A DNA stretch of 64,000 nt from Arthrobacter sp. B6 (lineage in GTDB: Bacteria; Actinomycetota; Actinomycetes; Actinomycetales; Micrococcaceae): contig NZ_KV467169.1 of assembly GCF_001663775.1 (NCBI RefSeq), positions 1,048,141 to 1,112,140 on the forward strand. The letters are read 5' to 3'. The translations under genes and the position numbers were made by a program. Below are positions 15,643-22,987 of the stretch, piece by piece (within the stretch, counting starts at the first letter, position 1; the number at the start of each line of letters is the position of its first letter). Below the pieces are notes generated by a model. The model worked only from the letters and a program-made list of their open reading frames with translations. It had not been told where the DNA came from and searched no databases.

Positions 15643-17300
15643 CAGAACGCCCTGAAGTAGCTGAGGTCGAATCGACGGAACATGCGGTAAGCGGCCACCG
15701 TTGTCGTAACGGCGAACACTGCGGACCCGGTCACCAGCCCCGTGATGGAACCAAACAGGGGTTCAAACTCATAGGAAAGGAAGAGCCCTACCATCAGCGA
15801 CACCCCGGCTGCGATCCATACAAGGGCCGCAGGCGTTTGCGCCCGGCCCAGGCTGAACAACTGCCCGGTGTTGAAGGCTCCAATGCCCAGCAGCAGGTAG
15901 CCGGCCAAGGCCGCGGTGTACACGTCTCTGGCCAGCTGGAGGTGCACGGTGAGCAGGCTCGCCGTGGCGAGCCAATCTGTGGCAGCCAACAGCAGAGCCC
16001 CACTCACCAGCCCGACGAGCAAAGTGATCACCAGGTGCCGGCGGTAGAAGGCGAGCAGCACCCGGTTGATTCCCGCGCTGCCTGAGACCCGGTACCGTCT
16101 CATCTCGCGCCGCACGGTCGCGGGCAGCAGATACCCGGCTGCGATCGCGTAGGTGAGTGTCGGAATAAGGACGAGCAGCCCGGTCCCGACACCGACCTGG
16201 TACAGCCCGTTGTAGTTGAATACCCCCATCCATAAGCCTCCTGCGATCAACTGGTCGACCACGAGGAGGACAAAGAATCCGGTCCCGTAGGCCCAGTAGG
16301 CACGCACCGAGCGCGCCACCGGGCCGAGGCGTGGTGCAAGGACGTGACGGTTGTCCGTTGACGTGTCTTCCACCCCCACCGGTGGTGCGGCCAGCCGCCG
16401 CAGGACACGGACGTCGAACAGCAAGGCCACGACCACAGCCGTCCACAGGGCGGAGAACTGCACCCATTGGGCCGTGTAGAGGTTGATGTAGTTCCCCACT
16501 GTGATCGACAACCCACCGACCACGGCAACCAGCCCGCCGGCGCAGGCGGAGATCACAATCTCACGCAGCGCCCGGGCGAGGTAAAGCGGTGAAAAGGCCA
16601 GCAGCAAGATTCCGATGGACATCCCGAAGAACAGGAATGACCGGTTCGCGGCGGGTGTGTACGCCTGGAGGACGTACTCCAGCATCAGGTAGCCGCCACC
16701 AATGACAACCAGTAGCGCCGCCAGGCCGGCACCCAACGTCCAACGCAGCGCCCAGCGCAGCAGGGGTTCGTTGTGCTGCAGGGAATAGAACAGCCCCCGC
16801 CGCGCGAATGCCTGCATAAACCCGCCGGTGACGATCAGCGAGGCGAACAACGCCAGGCTGACGGTGGTGGAGAACATCTGCGGGGTGGTCGTGGACCAGA
16901 AGGACACCCGGGCAATGACCAGTGCGAGGACTGCGACAATCCACGGCGCAGAGTAGAGCAGCGATTTTGCGAGCAGTCCCAGGCTCATCCGGTCAGGTCC
17001 GGGCGATGGCTCCGGGGCGTGGTCGATGGTGCCCACCGGAGGTTCGTCCACGGGCCCGCCGAAGAGGGGCAGGAGCGCCGTCACCTTCTCGGCGAGCTCG
17101 AAGACATCCCGGCAGCCCAGCTCACGCGCCCGCTGGTCGCTGTAGCCCAGGGTCGCGAGGATCACTGCCACTTCGAAGGCGTCCTGGGCCTGGCGGGTGC
17201 GGCCCGCGACGGACCGCGCCTCAGCGTGCAGGTCCGGGCCCATCTCGTCCAGATCCATGGTGAAGTCGGCGAGGACGGAAGCCTCAGGCAACGTAGTCAC
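15642..17300 (-). CDS. pelG: PelG-like polysaccharide transporter with N-terminal extension
   Basis: Membrane protein of 552 residues in the PelG family, thought to export or help polymerise Pel polysaccharide. About twelve transmembrane helices follow residue 110, with the family-like QAFARRGLFYSLQHNEPLL and a conserved RRxLVITLLVG segment. PelG is normally near 450 residues. The first ~105 residues here are soluble and contain DAFEVAVILATLGYSDQRAR, a feature not part of canonical PelG. GTG 17300 has AGGAG six bases upstream and is better than TTG 17306. It overlaps pelF by 17 nt. Confidence 0.85.
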   Translation of the reverse strand: MTTLPEASVLADFTMDLDEMGPDLHAEARSVAGRTRQAQDAFEVAVILATLGYSDQRARELGCRDVFELAEKVTALLPLFGGPVDEPPVGTIDHAPEPSPGPDRMSLGLLAKSLLYSAPWIVAVLALVIARVSFWSTTTPQMFSTTVSLALFASLIVTGGFMQAFARRGLFYSLQHNEPLLRWALRWTLGAGLAALLVVIGGGYLMLEYVLQAYTPAANRSFLFFGMSIGILLLAFSPLYLARALREIVISACAGGLVAVVGGLSITVGNYINLYTAQWVQFSALWTAVVVALLFDVRVLRRLAAPPVGVEDTSTDNRHVLAPRLGPVARSVRAYWAYGTGFFVLLVVDQLIAGGLWMGVFNYNGLYQVGVGTGLLVLIPTLTYAIAAGYLLPATVRREMRRYRVSGSAGINRVLLAFYRRHLVITLLVGLVSGALLLAATDWLATASLLTVHLQLARDVYTAALAGYLLLGIGAFNTGQLFSLGRAQTPAALVWIAAGVSLMVGLFLSYEFEPLFGSITGLVTGSAVFAVTTTVAAYRMFRRFDLSYFRAF

Positions 17301-18735
17301 TGACAACTCCTAGGTAGAGGGCGCGGTACGCCTCGAGGAAGCGGTCCTGGGAGAACAGCCGGACGGCGCGCTCCCGGAACTCCTCGCCGATCGCCGCGCG
17401 TTCTGCGGGGGTCTGCCGGAAGAGCGAGACGAGTGCATCCGCCAGCGCCCTCGGATTCTGCGGCTCGACGAGCAACTCGGGGCGGTTCAACGCCTCAGGG
17501 ACGCCGCCGACTGCGGTGGCGACCACCGGACGACCAGTGCACATCGCCTCCACTACGGTGTAGGGAAAGCCCTCGGACACCGAGCAGAGCACCACGACGT
17601 CCGACTCCTGGTAGGCCCGGGCCGGGTCTTGCGTCGGTCCCTCGAACACGACGTTATCCTCGAGCTGCATGCCTGCCACGGCCAACCTGCAACGCTCGGC
17701 GTAGCGGCGGTCATCGTCAGGACCGTGGATGCGCAGGAGTACGTCGGGAATCTCGCGGCGGACCATGTTGAGGGCGGTGATGAGCCCCAGCACGTCCTTG
17801 AGCGGCTCGATTCGTCCGACGTAGGCAATGGTCGGCCTGTTCAACTCAACCACCCGCGGCGCGAACTCGTCCGGGTTGACGCCGTTGTACACCACCCGCA
17901 GGCGGCCGGGATCGGCACCCAGCTGGTACTCCCATCTGGTGTTGTACTCACAGACCGGCAGGACGATGTCGGCATGCGCGTAAGCGCAACGGGCTATGGC
18001 TCGGTAGAGATTGCCAAGCAGCACCTTTCGCAGGAGCGGTGTGTCGTCCCGGACCAGGTGAAGAACACGTTCGCGCACGTAGACCCCATGCTCGGTCAGG
18101 AGCAGCGGGACGCCGTGGTGCAGTTTGGCGGCCAGCGCCGGCAGCGCGCAGAGTGCGGCACCCGACGAATGCGCTACGTCGACGTCAGGAAGCGGAACGG
18201 CCAGGGGCGTCAGGTAGCGGTACAAGGAACGTGCGAAGTCGATTGCGTCCGCCATCGAGATCTGGCCGAGAAGCGGGTGCTCACTAAGCCGGGCACGCAC
18301 CAGCTGCCAACATCTCGGGTCACGCAACGCCGCATGCAGATCGTTGTTCTCGCAGTACTCGGCGATGTCGGCGATGGCGGCACCGAGCTCCCGCGGCTCG
18401 CGGGGTTCCAGCAGGTTTCCGACCAACTCTTCATAGGCCGGCAGCAGCAGGTCCGCGAGCGCCCGCTCCCGTGACCGGCCGCGGAGCACACGCCGTCGTC
18501 GGATGCGCGTTGACGGGTGGATGTACTCATCCACCTTCTCTGTCCCCCACAAGGGGATGGGCACTACCCGCGTGTTGGCTGGGATCTTGAAGGCGGGAGC
18601 CACTTCGGGGTTGCCGATGACCGCAGCCACCACGAACTCGTGCTCGGGCAAGCCATTGACCAGCTCATGCGCCCAGGTTGACACGCCTCCCTGGAAGTAC
18701 GGGTAGGTCCCCTCGGTCGTCAGCAGGATCCTCAT
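17284..18735 (-). CDS. pelF: PelF-like GT4 glycosyltransferase
   Basis: Cytoplasmic family-4 glycosyltransferase, 483 residues, resembling PelF, which uses UDP-sugars to build the Pel polymer. N-terminal GTYPYFQGGVSTWAHELV (residues 9-26) and the central LLLTEHGVYVRERVL (about 213-227) are PelF hallmarks. The C-terminal half has the GT-B donor site: AYVGRIEPLKD, FEGPTQDP and SEGFPYTVVEAMCTGRPVVAT. Its ATG overlaps the upstream TPR gene stop by 4 nt. Together with PelG it identifies the locus. Confidence 0.93.
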   Translation of the reverse strand: MRILLTTEGTYPYFQGGVSTWAHELVNGLPEHEFVVAAVIGNPEVAPAFKIPANTRVVPIPLWGTEKVDEYIHPSTRIRRRRVLRGRSRERALADLLLPAYEELVGNLLEPREPRELGAAIADIAEYCENNDLHAALRDPRCWQLVRARLSEHPLLGQISMADAIDFARSLYRYLTPLAVPLPDVDVAHSSGAALCALPALAAKLHHGVPLLLTEHGVYVRERVLHLVRDDTPLLRKVLLGNLYRAIARCAYAHADIVLPVCEYNTRWEYQLGADPGRLRVVYNGVNPDEFAPRVVELNRPTIAYVGRIEPLKDVLGLITALNMVRREIPDVLLRIHGPDDDRRYAERCRLAVAGMQLEDNVVFEGPTQDPARAYQESDVVVLCSVSEGFPYTVVEAMCTGRPVVATAVGGVPEALNRPELLVEPQNPRALADALVSLFRQTPAERAAIGEEFRERAVRLFSQDRFLEAYRALYLGVVSDYVA

Positions 18736-19295
18736 GACGCCGTCTGGGGGATCTCGACTTTAGGGCGGGACTGGTCCACGACGCGCCGCGCTGCCTCGAT
18801 ACACAGCGCCGCCTGGTCCAGCTCCTGGAGCTGGAGGAAACATTTGGCAGCGGAGATCCATGCTTGGTGCGCTGCACCAGGACTGAGTTCGTTGCGCTCC
18901 GCTGCATGCGTGTAGGACGCTGCGGCGTTGTACAGCAACTCCTCGCCCTGCTCCGCCAGCCCCTGCAGCCGGGCCTGCTCGGCCGCGGTGCGGAAGGCAA
19001 TGGCCGCACGGCCGTGGCTGCCCTGCGCGGTCCGCGCCTCCGCCTCACGGACGAAGCAGGCCATGGCCTTCTCGTGGATCCCCGAACGGGCGGCCGCACG
19101 GCCCTCTTCCCACATGTCGGCTTCCGGGCTGGTCACGGGAACGCTCTGCTCAGGGACCAAGTCCGGAAGGGGGACAGGGTTGTCGCCATTGCCGAACGGG
19201 CGGCGACCGGGGTGGCGGGGTTTATCCACGGACGTCGTCCTGGCAGCAGCGGCGTGAGCCGTCCGACCTTGGGTTCCCGTCGATACCTGAGTCAT
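18732..19295 (-). CDS. TPR-like helical protein, first recognisable gene of the Pel-like operon
   Basis: A 187-residue protein with a Pro/Arg-rich, probably disordered N-terminus (1-60) followed by four or five alpha-helical hairpins of TPR/SNAP type (for example EKAMACFVREAEARTAQGSHGRAAIAF, given here only as the span at about residues 85-110). No membrane helix is seen. PelE of classical Pel systems also carries TPRs, so this may be a functional counterpart (inference), but there is no sequence proof. ATG 19295 has a weak GGGGAAA ribosome site. Confidence 0.7.
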   Translation of the reverse strand: MTQVSTGTQGRTAHAAAARTTSVDKPRHPGRRPFGNGDNPVPLPDLVPEQSVPVTSPEADMWEEGRAAARSGIHEKAMACFVREAEARTAQGSHGRAAIAFRTAAEQARLQGLAEQGEELLYNAAASYTHAAERNELSPGAAHQAWISAAKCFLQLQELDQAALCIEAARRVVDQSRPKVEIPQTAS

Positions 19296-19325
19296 GTGAT
19301 TTCCCCTGTCTTGAGCAAGATATCT

Positions 19326-19637
19326 TCATTGGCTTTGGGGGCGTCGCTTCCGCTCCAGGGGCACAGCCAGGTCGGCCGCAAAGCACCTGTTTGGGTTGAC
19401 GTTCCGCTCAACACACCGCAGCGGACCGCAGCGCCTTTGCCGGGTCGCAAGCAAACAATGAGTGATACGGGAGGGCCGCTTGTGGCGGCCGCTGGCCGTA
19501 AGGCATCCGGCGTGCACTGGGATGACAACTGTCCAGTCCACCGCGCCACGCCGCCGCCGCTTCAACCCGCGCCCTGGGAAATGCTCGTTGCCCACCGCTG
19601 GCGTCTCTGCCTGTTCGATGGTGCCGACGGGTTTCAA
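19326..19637 (-). CDS. Possible small basic Cys-containing protein in the Pel-like leader
   Basis: A TTG at 19637 is preceded by GAGGAG at 7 nt spacing and opens 103 codons ending 30 nt before the TPR gene. The product would be basic (a GLKRRRRG stretch) and hold six cysteines, five of them in the second half, with no known domain. Third-position GC is only moderately high, so this could equally be untranslated leader. Confidence 0.25.
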   Translation of the reverse strand: MKPVGTIEQAETPAVGNEHFPGRGLKRRRRGAVDWTVVIPVHAGCLTASGRHKRPSRITHCLLATRQRRCGPLRCVERNVNPNRCFAADLAVPLERKRRPQSQ

Positions 19638-19777
19638 TGCGGGTCTCCTCAGAGTTGGGCTCAGGAACCGATCCAGTCGCCGCCGCCCGCTTCCAACATA
19701 CGAGTGGGTCCCAAAGCCAAACACGAGTAATGCGTACTCTTAATTCCTATTAGGGGGTACTTACGCATCGCAAAATT

Positions 19778-19797
19778 CGTTAGGTATACCCCTAACG
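19778..19797. promoter_or_regulatory. Palindrome overlapping the Pel-like operon promoter
   Basis: CGTTAGG-TATACC-CCTAACG has perfect 7-bp arms and covers the -10 box of the proposed promoter. A related half (TTAGGGGGTAC) occurs 20 nt further on at 19750-19760. A second dyad, ATGCGTA/TACGCAT, spans 19730-19768. The layout suits a repressor site; the binding protein is unknown. Confidence 0.45.
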
Positions 19798-19809
19798 GTT
19801 CACCAAAAC
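19786..19809 (-). promoter_or_regulatory. SigB/SigF-like promoter of the Pel-like operon
   Basis: Reading the minus strand: GTTTTG (19809-19804), 12 nt, GGGTAT (19791-19786). This fits the general-stress sigma consensus GTTT-N12-15-GGGTAT known from Bacillus SigB and actinobacterial SigF. Transcription would begin near 19779, giving a leader of about 480 nt to the TPR gene. Confidence 0.5.
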
Positions 19810-19815
19810 AAGAAG

Positions 19816-19846
19816 GGGCAGCACCCCCTGTCCGGGAGTGCTGCCC
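19816..19846 (-). terminator. Intrinsic terminator of gabT
   Basis: GGGCAGCAC (19816-19824) pairs with GTGCTGCCC (19838-19846). On the minus strand the stem is followed by CTTCTTGTTTT, a good U-rich tail. It lies 43 nt after the gabT stop. Confidence 0.8.
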
Positions 19847-19888
19847 ATGGTCTTCTTCAGTTCTGGGTACCGCCGTAACTCTGTTGCC

Positions 19889-21259
19889 CTAGGCGTTGGC
19901 CTTGATGGCGGCGGCCAGGACGTCCAGGCCGTCGTTCAGCAGCTCGTCGGTGATGACCAGCGGCGGCAGCAGGCGGATGACGTTGCCGTACGTACCGCAG
20001 GTGAGGATGATGACACCCTCCTTGAGGCAGGCCGCCGCCACGGCCTTGGTCAGGTCCGGGTTGGGCTCCTTGGAACCGGCCTGGACCAGTTCGATGGCCA
20101 GCATGGCGCCGCGGCCGCGGATGTCGCCGATCACGGCAGTGCCGGCGCCGGCCAGCTCAGCCTGCAGCCCCTGCAGCCGGCCCGTGGCGAGCGACTCGAT
20201 GTGGCGCGCGCGCCCGGCGAGGTTGTATTCCTCCATGGACCCGATGGCGGCGAGGGCAGCGGCGCAGGCAACCGGGTTGCCGCCGTAGGTGCCGCCCAGG
20301 CCGCCCGGGTGGACGGCGTCGAGCAGGTCGGCACGGCCGGTGATCGCGGACAGCGGCATGCCGCCGGCGATTCCCTTGGCCATGGTCATGATGTCCGGGA
20401 CAACACCTTCGTGGTTTACGGCGAACCATTCGCCGGTGCGGCAGAAACCTGACTGGACCTCGTCGGCAATGAAGACGATGCCCTTCTCCTTGGCCCAGTC
20501 AGCCAGCGCCGGAAGGAAGCCGTCGGCCGGGACGATGAAGCCCCCCTCACCCTGGATGGGCTCGATGATGATCGCTGCGACCTGGTCCCCGCCGATCTGC
20601 TTCTCGATCATGGTGATGGCGCGCTTGGCCGCCTCCGCACCCGTGATCGAGGGGTTTTCCTCGCGGTACGGGTAGCTCATCGGCATGCGGTAGACCTCGG
20701 GCGCGAACGGTCCGAAGTTGGTCTTGTACGGCATGGCCTTGGCGGTCAGTGCCATGGTCAGGTTGGTGCGGCCGTGGTAGGCGTGGTCAAAGGCAACGAC
20801 GGCGTCACGGCCGGTTGCGAGGCGTGCCACCTTGACTGCGTTCTCCACTGCCTCGGCGCCGGAGTTAAACAGTACGGTGCGCTTCTCGTGGTCGCCCGGG
20901 GTCAGGCGGTTCAGCTGCTCGGCGAGGGCCACGTAGCTTTCGTACGGGGTGACCATGAAGCAGGTGTGGGTGAAGTGCTCCACGGCTTCCTTCACGGCCC
21001 CGACGACGGCCGGATCGGACGCGCCAACGCTTGTCACCGCGATGCCCGAGCCGAGGTCGATGAAGGAGTTGCCGTCGACGTCGTGGATGATGCCGCCGTC
21101 GGCGTCCGCAACGTAAACGGGAACGGCGGAGGCGACGCCGGCGGCGACGACTGCCTTGCGGCGTTCGGTCAGGGCCACGGACTTGGGGCCCGGGAAGTCG
21201 GCCTGGACGCGGCGCTTCTGCTCCAGGCGGAAGGTGATTTCATTTGCGGTCGTGGTCAT
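19889..21259 (-). CDS. gabT: 4-aminobutyrate--2-oxoglutarate transaminase
   Basis: PLP-dependent class-III aminotransferase, 456 residues, moving the amino group of GABA to 2-oxoglutarate and giving succinate semialdehyde. Motifs: NSGAEAVENAVKVAR near residue 114, AFDHAYHGRTNLTMALT near 140, FIADEVQSGFCRTG near 253 and the PLP lysine in IMTMAKGIAGGMPLSA near 275. The ATG at 21259 follows AAGAAGGA; an upstream in-frame ATG at 21289 is less likely. It works with the aminobutyraldehyde dehydrogenase upstream, in a putrescine/GABA route. Confidence 0.95.
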   Translation of the reverse strand: MTTTANEITFRLEQKRRVQADFPGPKSVALTERRKAVVAAGVASAVPVYVADADGGIIHDVDGNSFIDLGSGIAVTSVGASDPAVVGAVKEAVEHFTHTCFMVTPYESYVALAEQLNRLTPGDHEKRTVLFNSGAEAVENAVKVARLATGRDAVVAFDHAYHGRTNLTMALTAKAMPYKTNFGPFAPEVYRMPMSYPYREENPSITGAEAAKRAITMIEKQIGGDQVAAIIIEPIQGEGGFIVPADGFLPALADWAKEKGIVFIADEVQSGFCRTGEWFAVNHEGVVPDIMTMAKGIAGGMPLSAITGRADLLDAVHPGGLGGTYGGNPVACAAALAAIGSMEEYNLAGRARHIESLATGRLQGLQAELAGAGTAVIGDIRGRGAMLAIELVQAGSKEPNPDLTKAVAAACLKEGVIILTCGTYGNVIRLLPPLVITDELLNDGLDVLAAAIKANA

Positions 21260-21281
21260 GGAGTTTCCTTCTTCATAGATT

Positions 21282-21399
21282 GGGGCCACGCCGGCGGGGT
21301 GTTCCCTGGCCGAGCGGAGCGAGGTTAGGGCGCCTGTGGGGGGCCCACGCCGGCAGGGTTCCCTGGCCGAGCGGAGCGAGGTTAGGGCGCCGGTGGGGA
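21282..21399. repeat. Tandem pair of family F elements
   Basis: Two near-identical units of about 58 bp (21282-21341 and 21341-21399), each with CCCTGGCCGAGCGGAGCGAG and GGTTAGGGCGCC. They fill the gap between the aminobutyraldehyde dehydrogenase stop and gabT. The outer ends are GC-rich and partly complementary, so each unit can fold. A third copy is at 7618-7676. Confidence 0.75.
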
Positions 21400-22830
21400 C
21401 TATGCGTCGAGCGCACTCATGACGTGCTTGATGCGCGTGTAGTCCTCAACGCCGTACATGGAGAGGTCCTTGCCGTAGCCTGACTGCTTGAAGCCGCCGT
21501 GCGGCATTTCGGCAGTGAGCAGGATGTGGGTGTTGATCCACACCGCGCCGAAGTCCAGGTCGCGGCTCATCCGCATGGCCGTCCCGTGGTCGGACGTCCA
21601 GACGCTGGAGGCCAGGGCAAAGTCGACGTCGTTGGCCATCTCGAGTGCTTCCGCCTCGGAGGAGAACTTCTGCACCGTGATGACCGGGCCGAAGGTTTCC
21701 TTCTGGACGATGTCGTCAGTCTGCTTGGCGCCTGTGACGATGGTGGGTTCGAAGAAGAAGCCCTTCTCGCCCACACGGTGGCCGCCGGTAACGATCCTGC
21801 AGTTCTCCGGGAGGTGCTCCACCACGGAGGTCACGGCGTTGAAGTGGTTCACGTTGTTGAGCGGGCCGAAGTAGTTGTCTTCGTCGTTCTGCGAGCCGGT
21901 GCGCAGGGTCCTGGTGTGGTCCACCATGGCCGCCACGACGTCGTCGTGCACCGAGTCCTCAACCAGCACGCGGGTGATGGCGGTGCAGTCCTGGCCGGCA
22001 TTGAAGAAGGCGAACTCGGCGATGGCCGCGGCGCTCTTTTTGATGTCCGCGTCCTTGAACACGATGGCGGGGGCCTTGCCGCCCAGCTCCAGGTGCGCGC
22101 GCTTGAGGCCCTTGGCGGCGCCTGAGGCCACGGCGATGCCGGCCCGGACCGAGCCGGTGATGGAGACCAGCCCGGGGACCTTGTGCTCCACCATCATGGC
22201 GCCGGTTTCACCGGTGCCCAGCACCACGTTCAGGACGCCTGCGGGCAGGATCTCGCCTGCCAGGCGGGCCAGCACGAGGGTGGATTCGGGGGTAGTGTCC
22301 GAGGGCTTGAGGACTACCGTATTGCCGGCAGCCAGGGCGGGGCCGATCTTCCAGATGGCCATCAGGAACGGGTAGTTCCAGGGAGCCACCTGGGCGACTA
22401 CACCGATAGGTTCGCGGCGCACGAAGGAGGTGTGGCCCTCGAAGTATTCTCCGGCGGACTTGCCCTCCAGGATGCGGGCAGCGCCGGCGAAGAAGCGGAG
22501 CTGGTCGGCGCCGGCGGCGATTTCCTCGGAAGCGATGAGCGACCGCACCTGGCCGGTGTTGCGGTGCTGGGCCTCGACGAGTTCGTCGCTGTTGGCCTCG
22601 ATGGCGTCGGCGAGCTTGAGCAGCATCAGCTGGCGCTGGCCGGGGGTGGCCTGCTTCCAGGTCTTGAAGGCATCCTTGGCCGCGGTCATGGCTGCATCAA
22701 CGTCGGCCTGGACGGAGACCGGCGACTGTGCCACGACCTCGCCGTTGGTGGGATTGACGATGTCCAGCAGGCCGGTGCCGGCGGGCGTGACGAACTCACC
22801 GTTGATGAAGTTCTGCAAGGTTTGAACCAC
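21400..22830 (-). CDS. Aminobutyraldehyde dehydrogenase
   Basis: NAD-dependent aldehyde dehydrogenase, 476 residues, resembling gamma-aminobutyraldehyde dehydrogenase (PatD/Prr), the step from putrescine to GABA. It contains APWNYPFLMAIWK, ITGSVRAGIAVA, the catalytic Glu in LELGGKAP and Cys in FFNAGQDCTAITR. GTG 22830 has AAAGAGG nine bases upstream; TTG 22839 would leave no spacing and is rejected. It lies upstream of gabT, and a PucR regulator gene is divergent. Confidence 0.9.
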   Translation of the reverse strand: MVQTLQNFINGEFVTPAGTGLLDIVNPTNGEVVAQSPVSVQADVDAAMTAAKDAFKTWKQATPGQRQLMLLKLADAIEANSDELVEAQHRNTGQVRSLIASEEIAAGADQLRFFAGAARILEGKSAGEYFEGHTSFVRREPIGVVAQVAPWNYPFLMAIWKIGPALAAGNTVVLKPSDTTPESTLVLARLAGEILPAGVLNVVLGTGETGAMMVEHKVPGLVSITGSVRAGIAVASGAAKGLKRAHLELGGKAPAIVFKDADIKKSAAAIAEFAFFNAGQDCTAITRVLVEDSVHDDVVAAMVDHTRTLRTGSQNDEDNYFGPLNNVNHFNAVTSVVEHLPENCRIVTGGHRVGEKGFFFEPTIVTGAKQTDDIVQKETFGPVITVQKFSSEAEALEMANDVDFALASSVWTSDHGTAMRMSRDLDFGAVWINTHILLTAEMPHGGFKQSGYGKDLSMYGVEDYTRIKHVMSALDA

Positions 22831-22974
22831 GGTGTGCAACCTCTTTCATAGGGATCATCAGCTGCGGAGCGGATGGATGTGACTGCTTTGAGCCTATGCC
22901 AGCACCCCCCACCAGGGAATAGCCACCTGCACACCGTTGAAGGAAGTTTTTAGTGCGGTTGCCCAGCGCCCGGT

Positions 22975-22987
22975 TATCCTTGAAACC
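22975..22987 (+). promoter_or_regulatory. Leaderless-type -10 box for the PucR gene
   Basis: TATCCT, then 7 nt, then ATG 22988, with no Shine-Dalgarno sequence. This supports ATG 22988 over the upstream start at 22937. Confidence 0.45.

Larger units (their letters stand above)
19296..19888 (-). other. 593-nt region between gabT and the Pel-like operon
   Basis: No recognised gene lies here. It contains, in transcription order on the minus strand, the gabT terminator (19816-19846), a SigB-like promoter (19786-19809), a palindrome (19778-19797), a possible small ORF (19326-19637) and an internal hairpin with arms GGCCGC/GCGGCC (19474-19490). A TCTTG-AG-CAAGA palindrome (19309-19320) sits just before the first operon gene. 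I looked for the c-di-GMP and c-di-AMP riboswitch cores and found neither. Confidence 0.6.

Noticed and set aside
19296..19740. c-di-GMP or c-di-AMP riboswitch in the Pel-like leader
   Set aside because: A CGCAAAGC string is present on the plus strand only, and the other conserved core pieces are missing on the transcribed strand.
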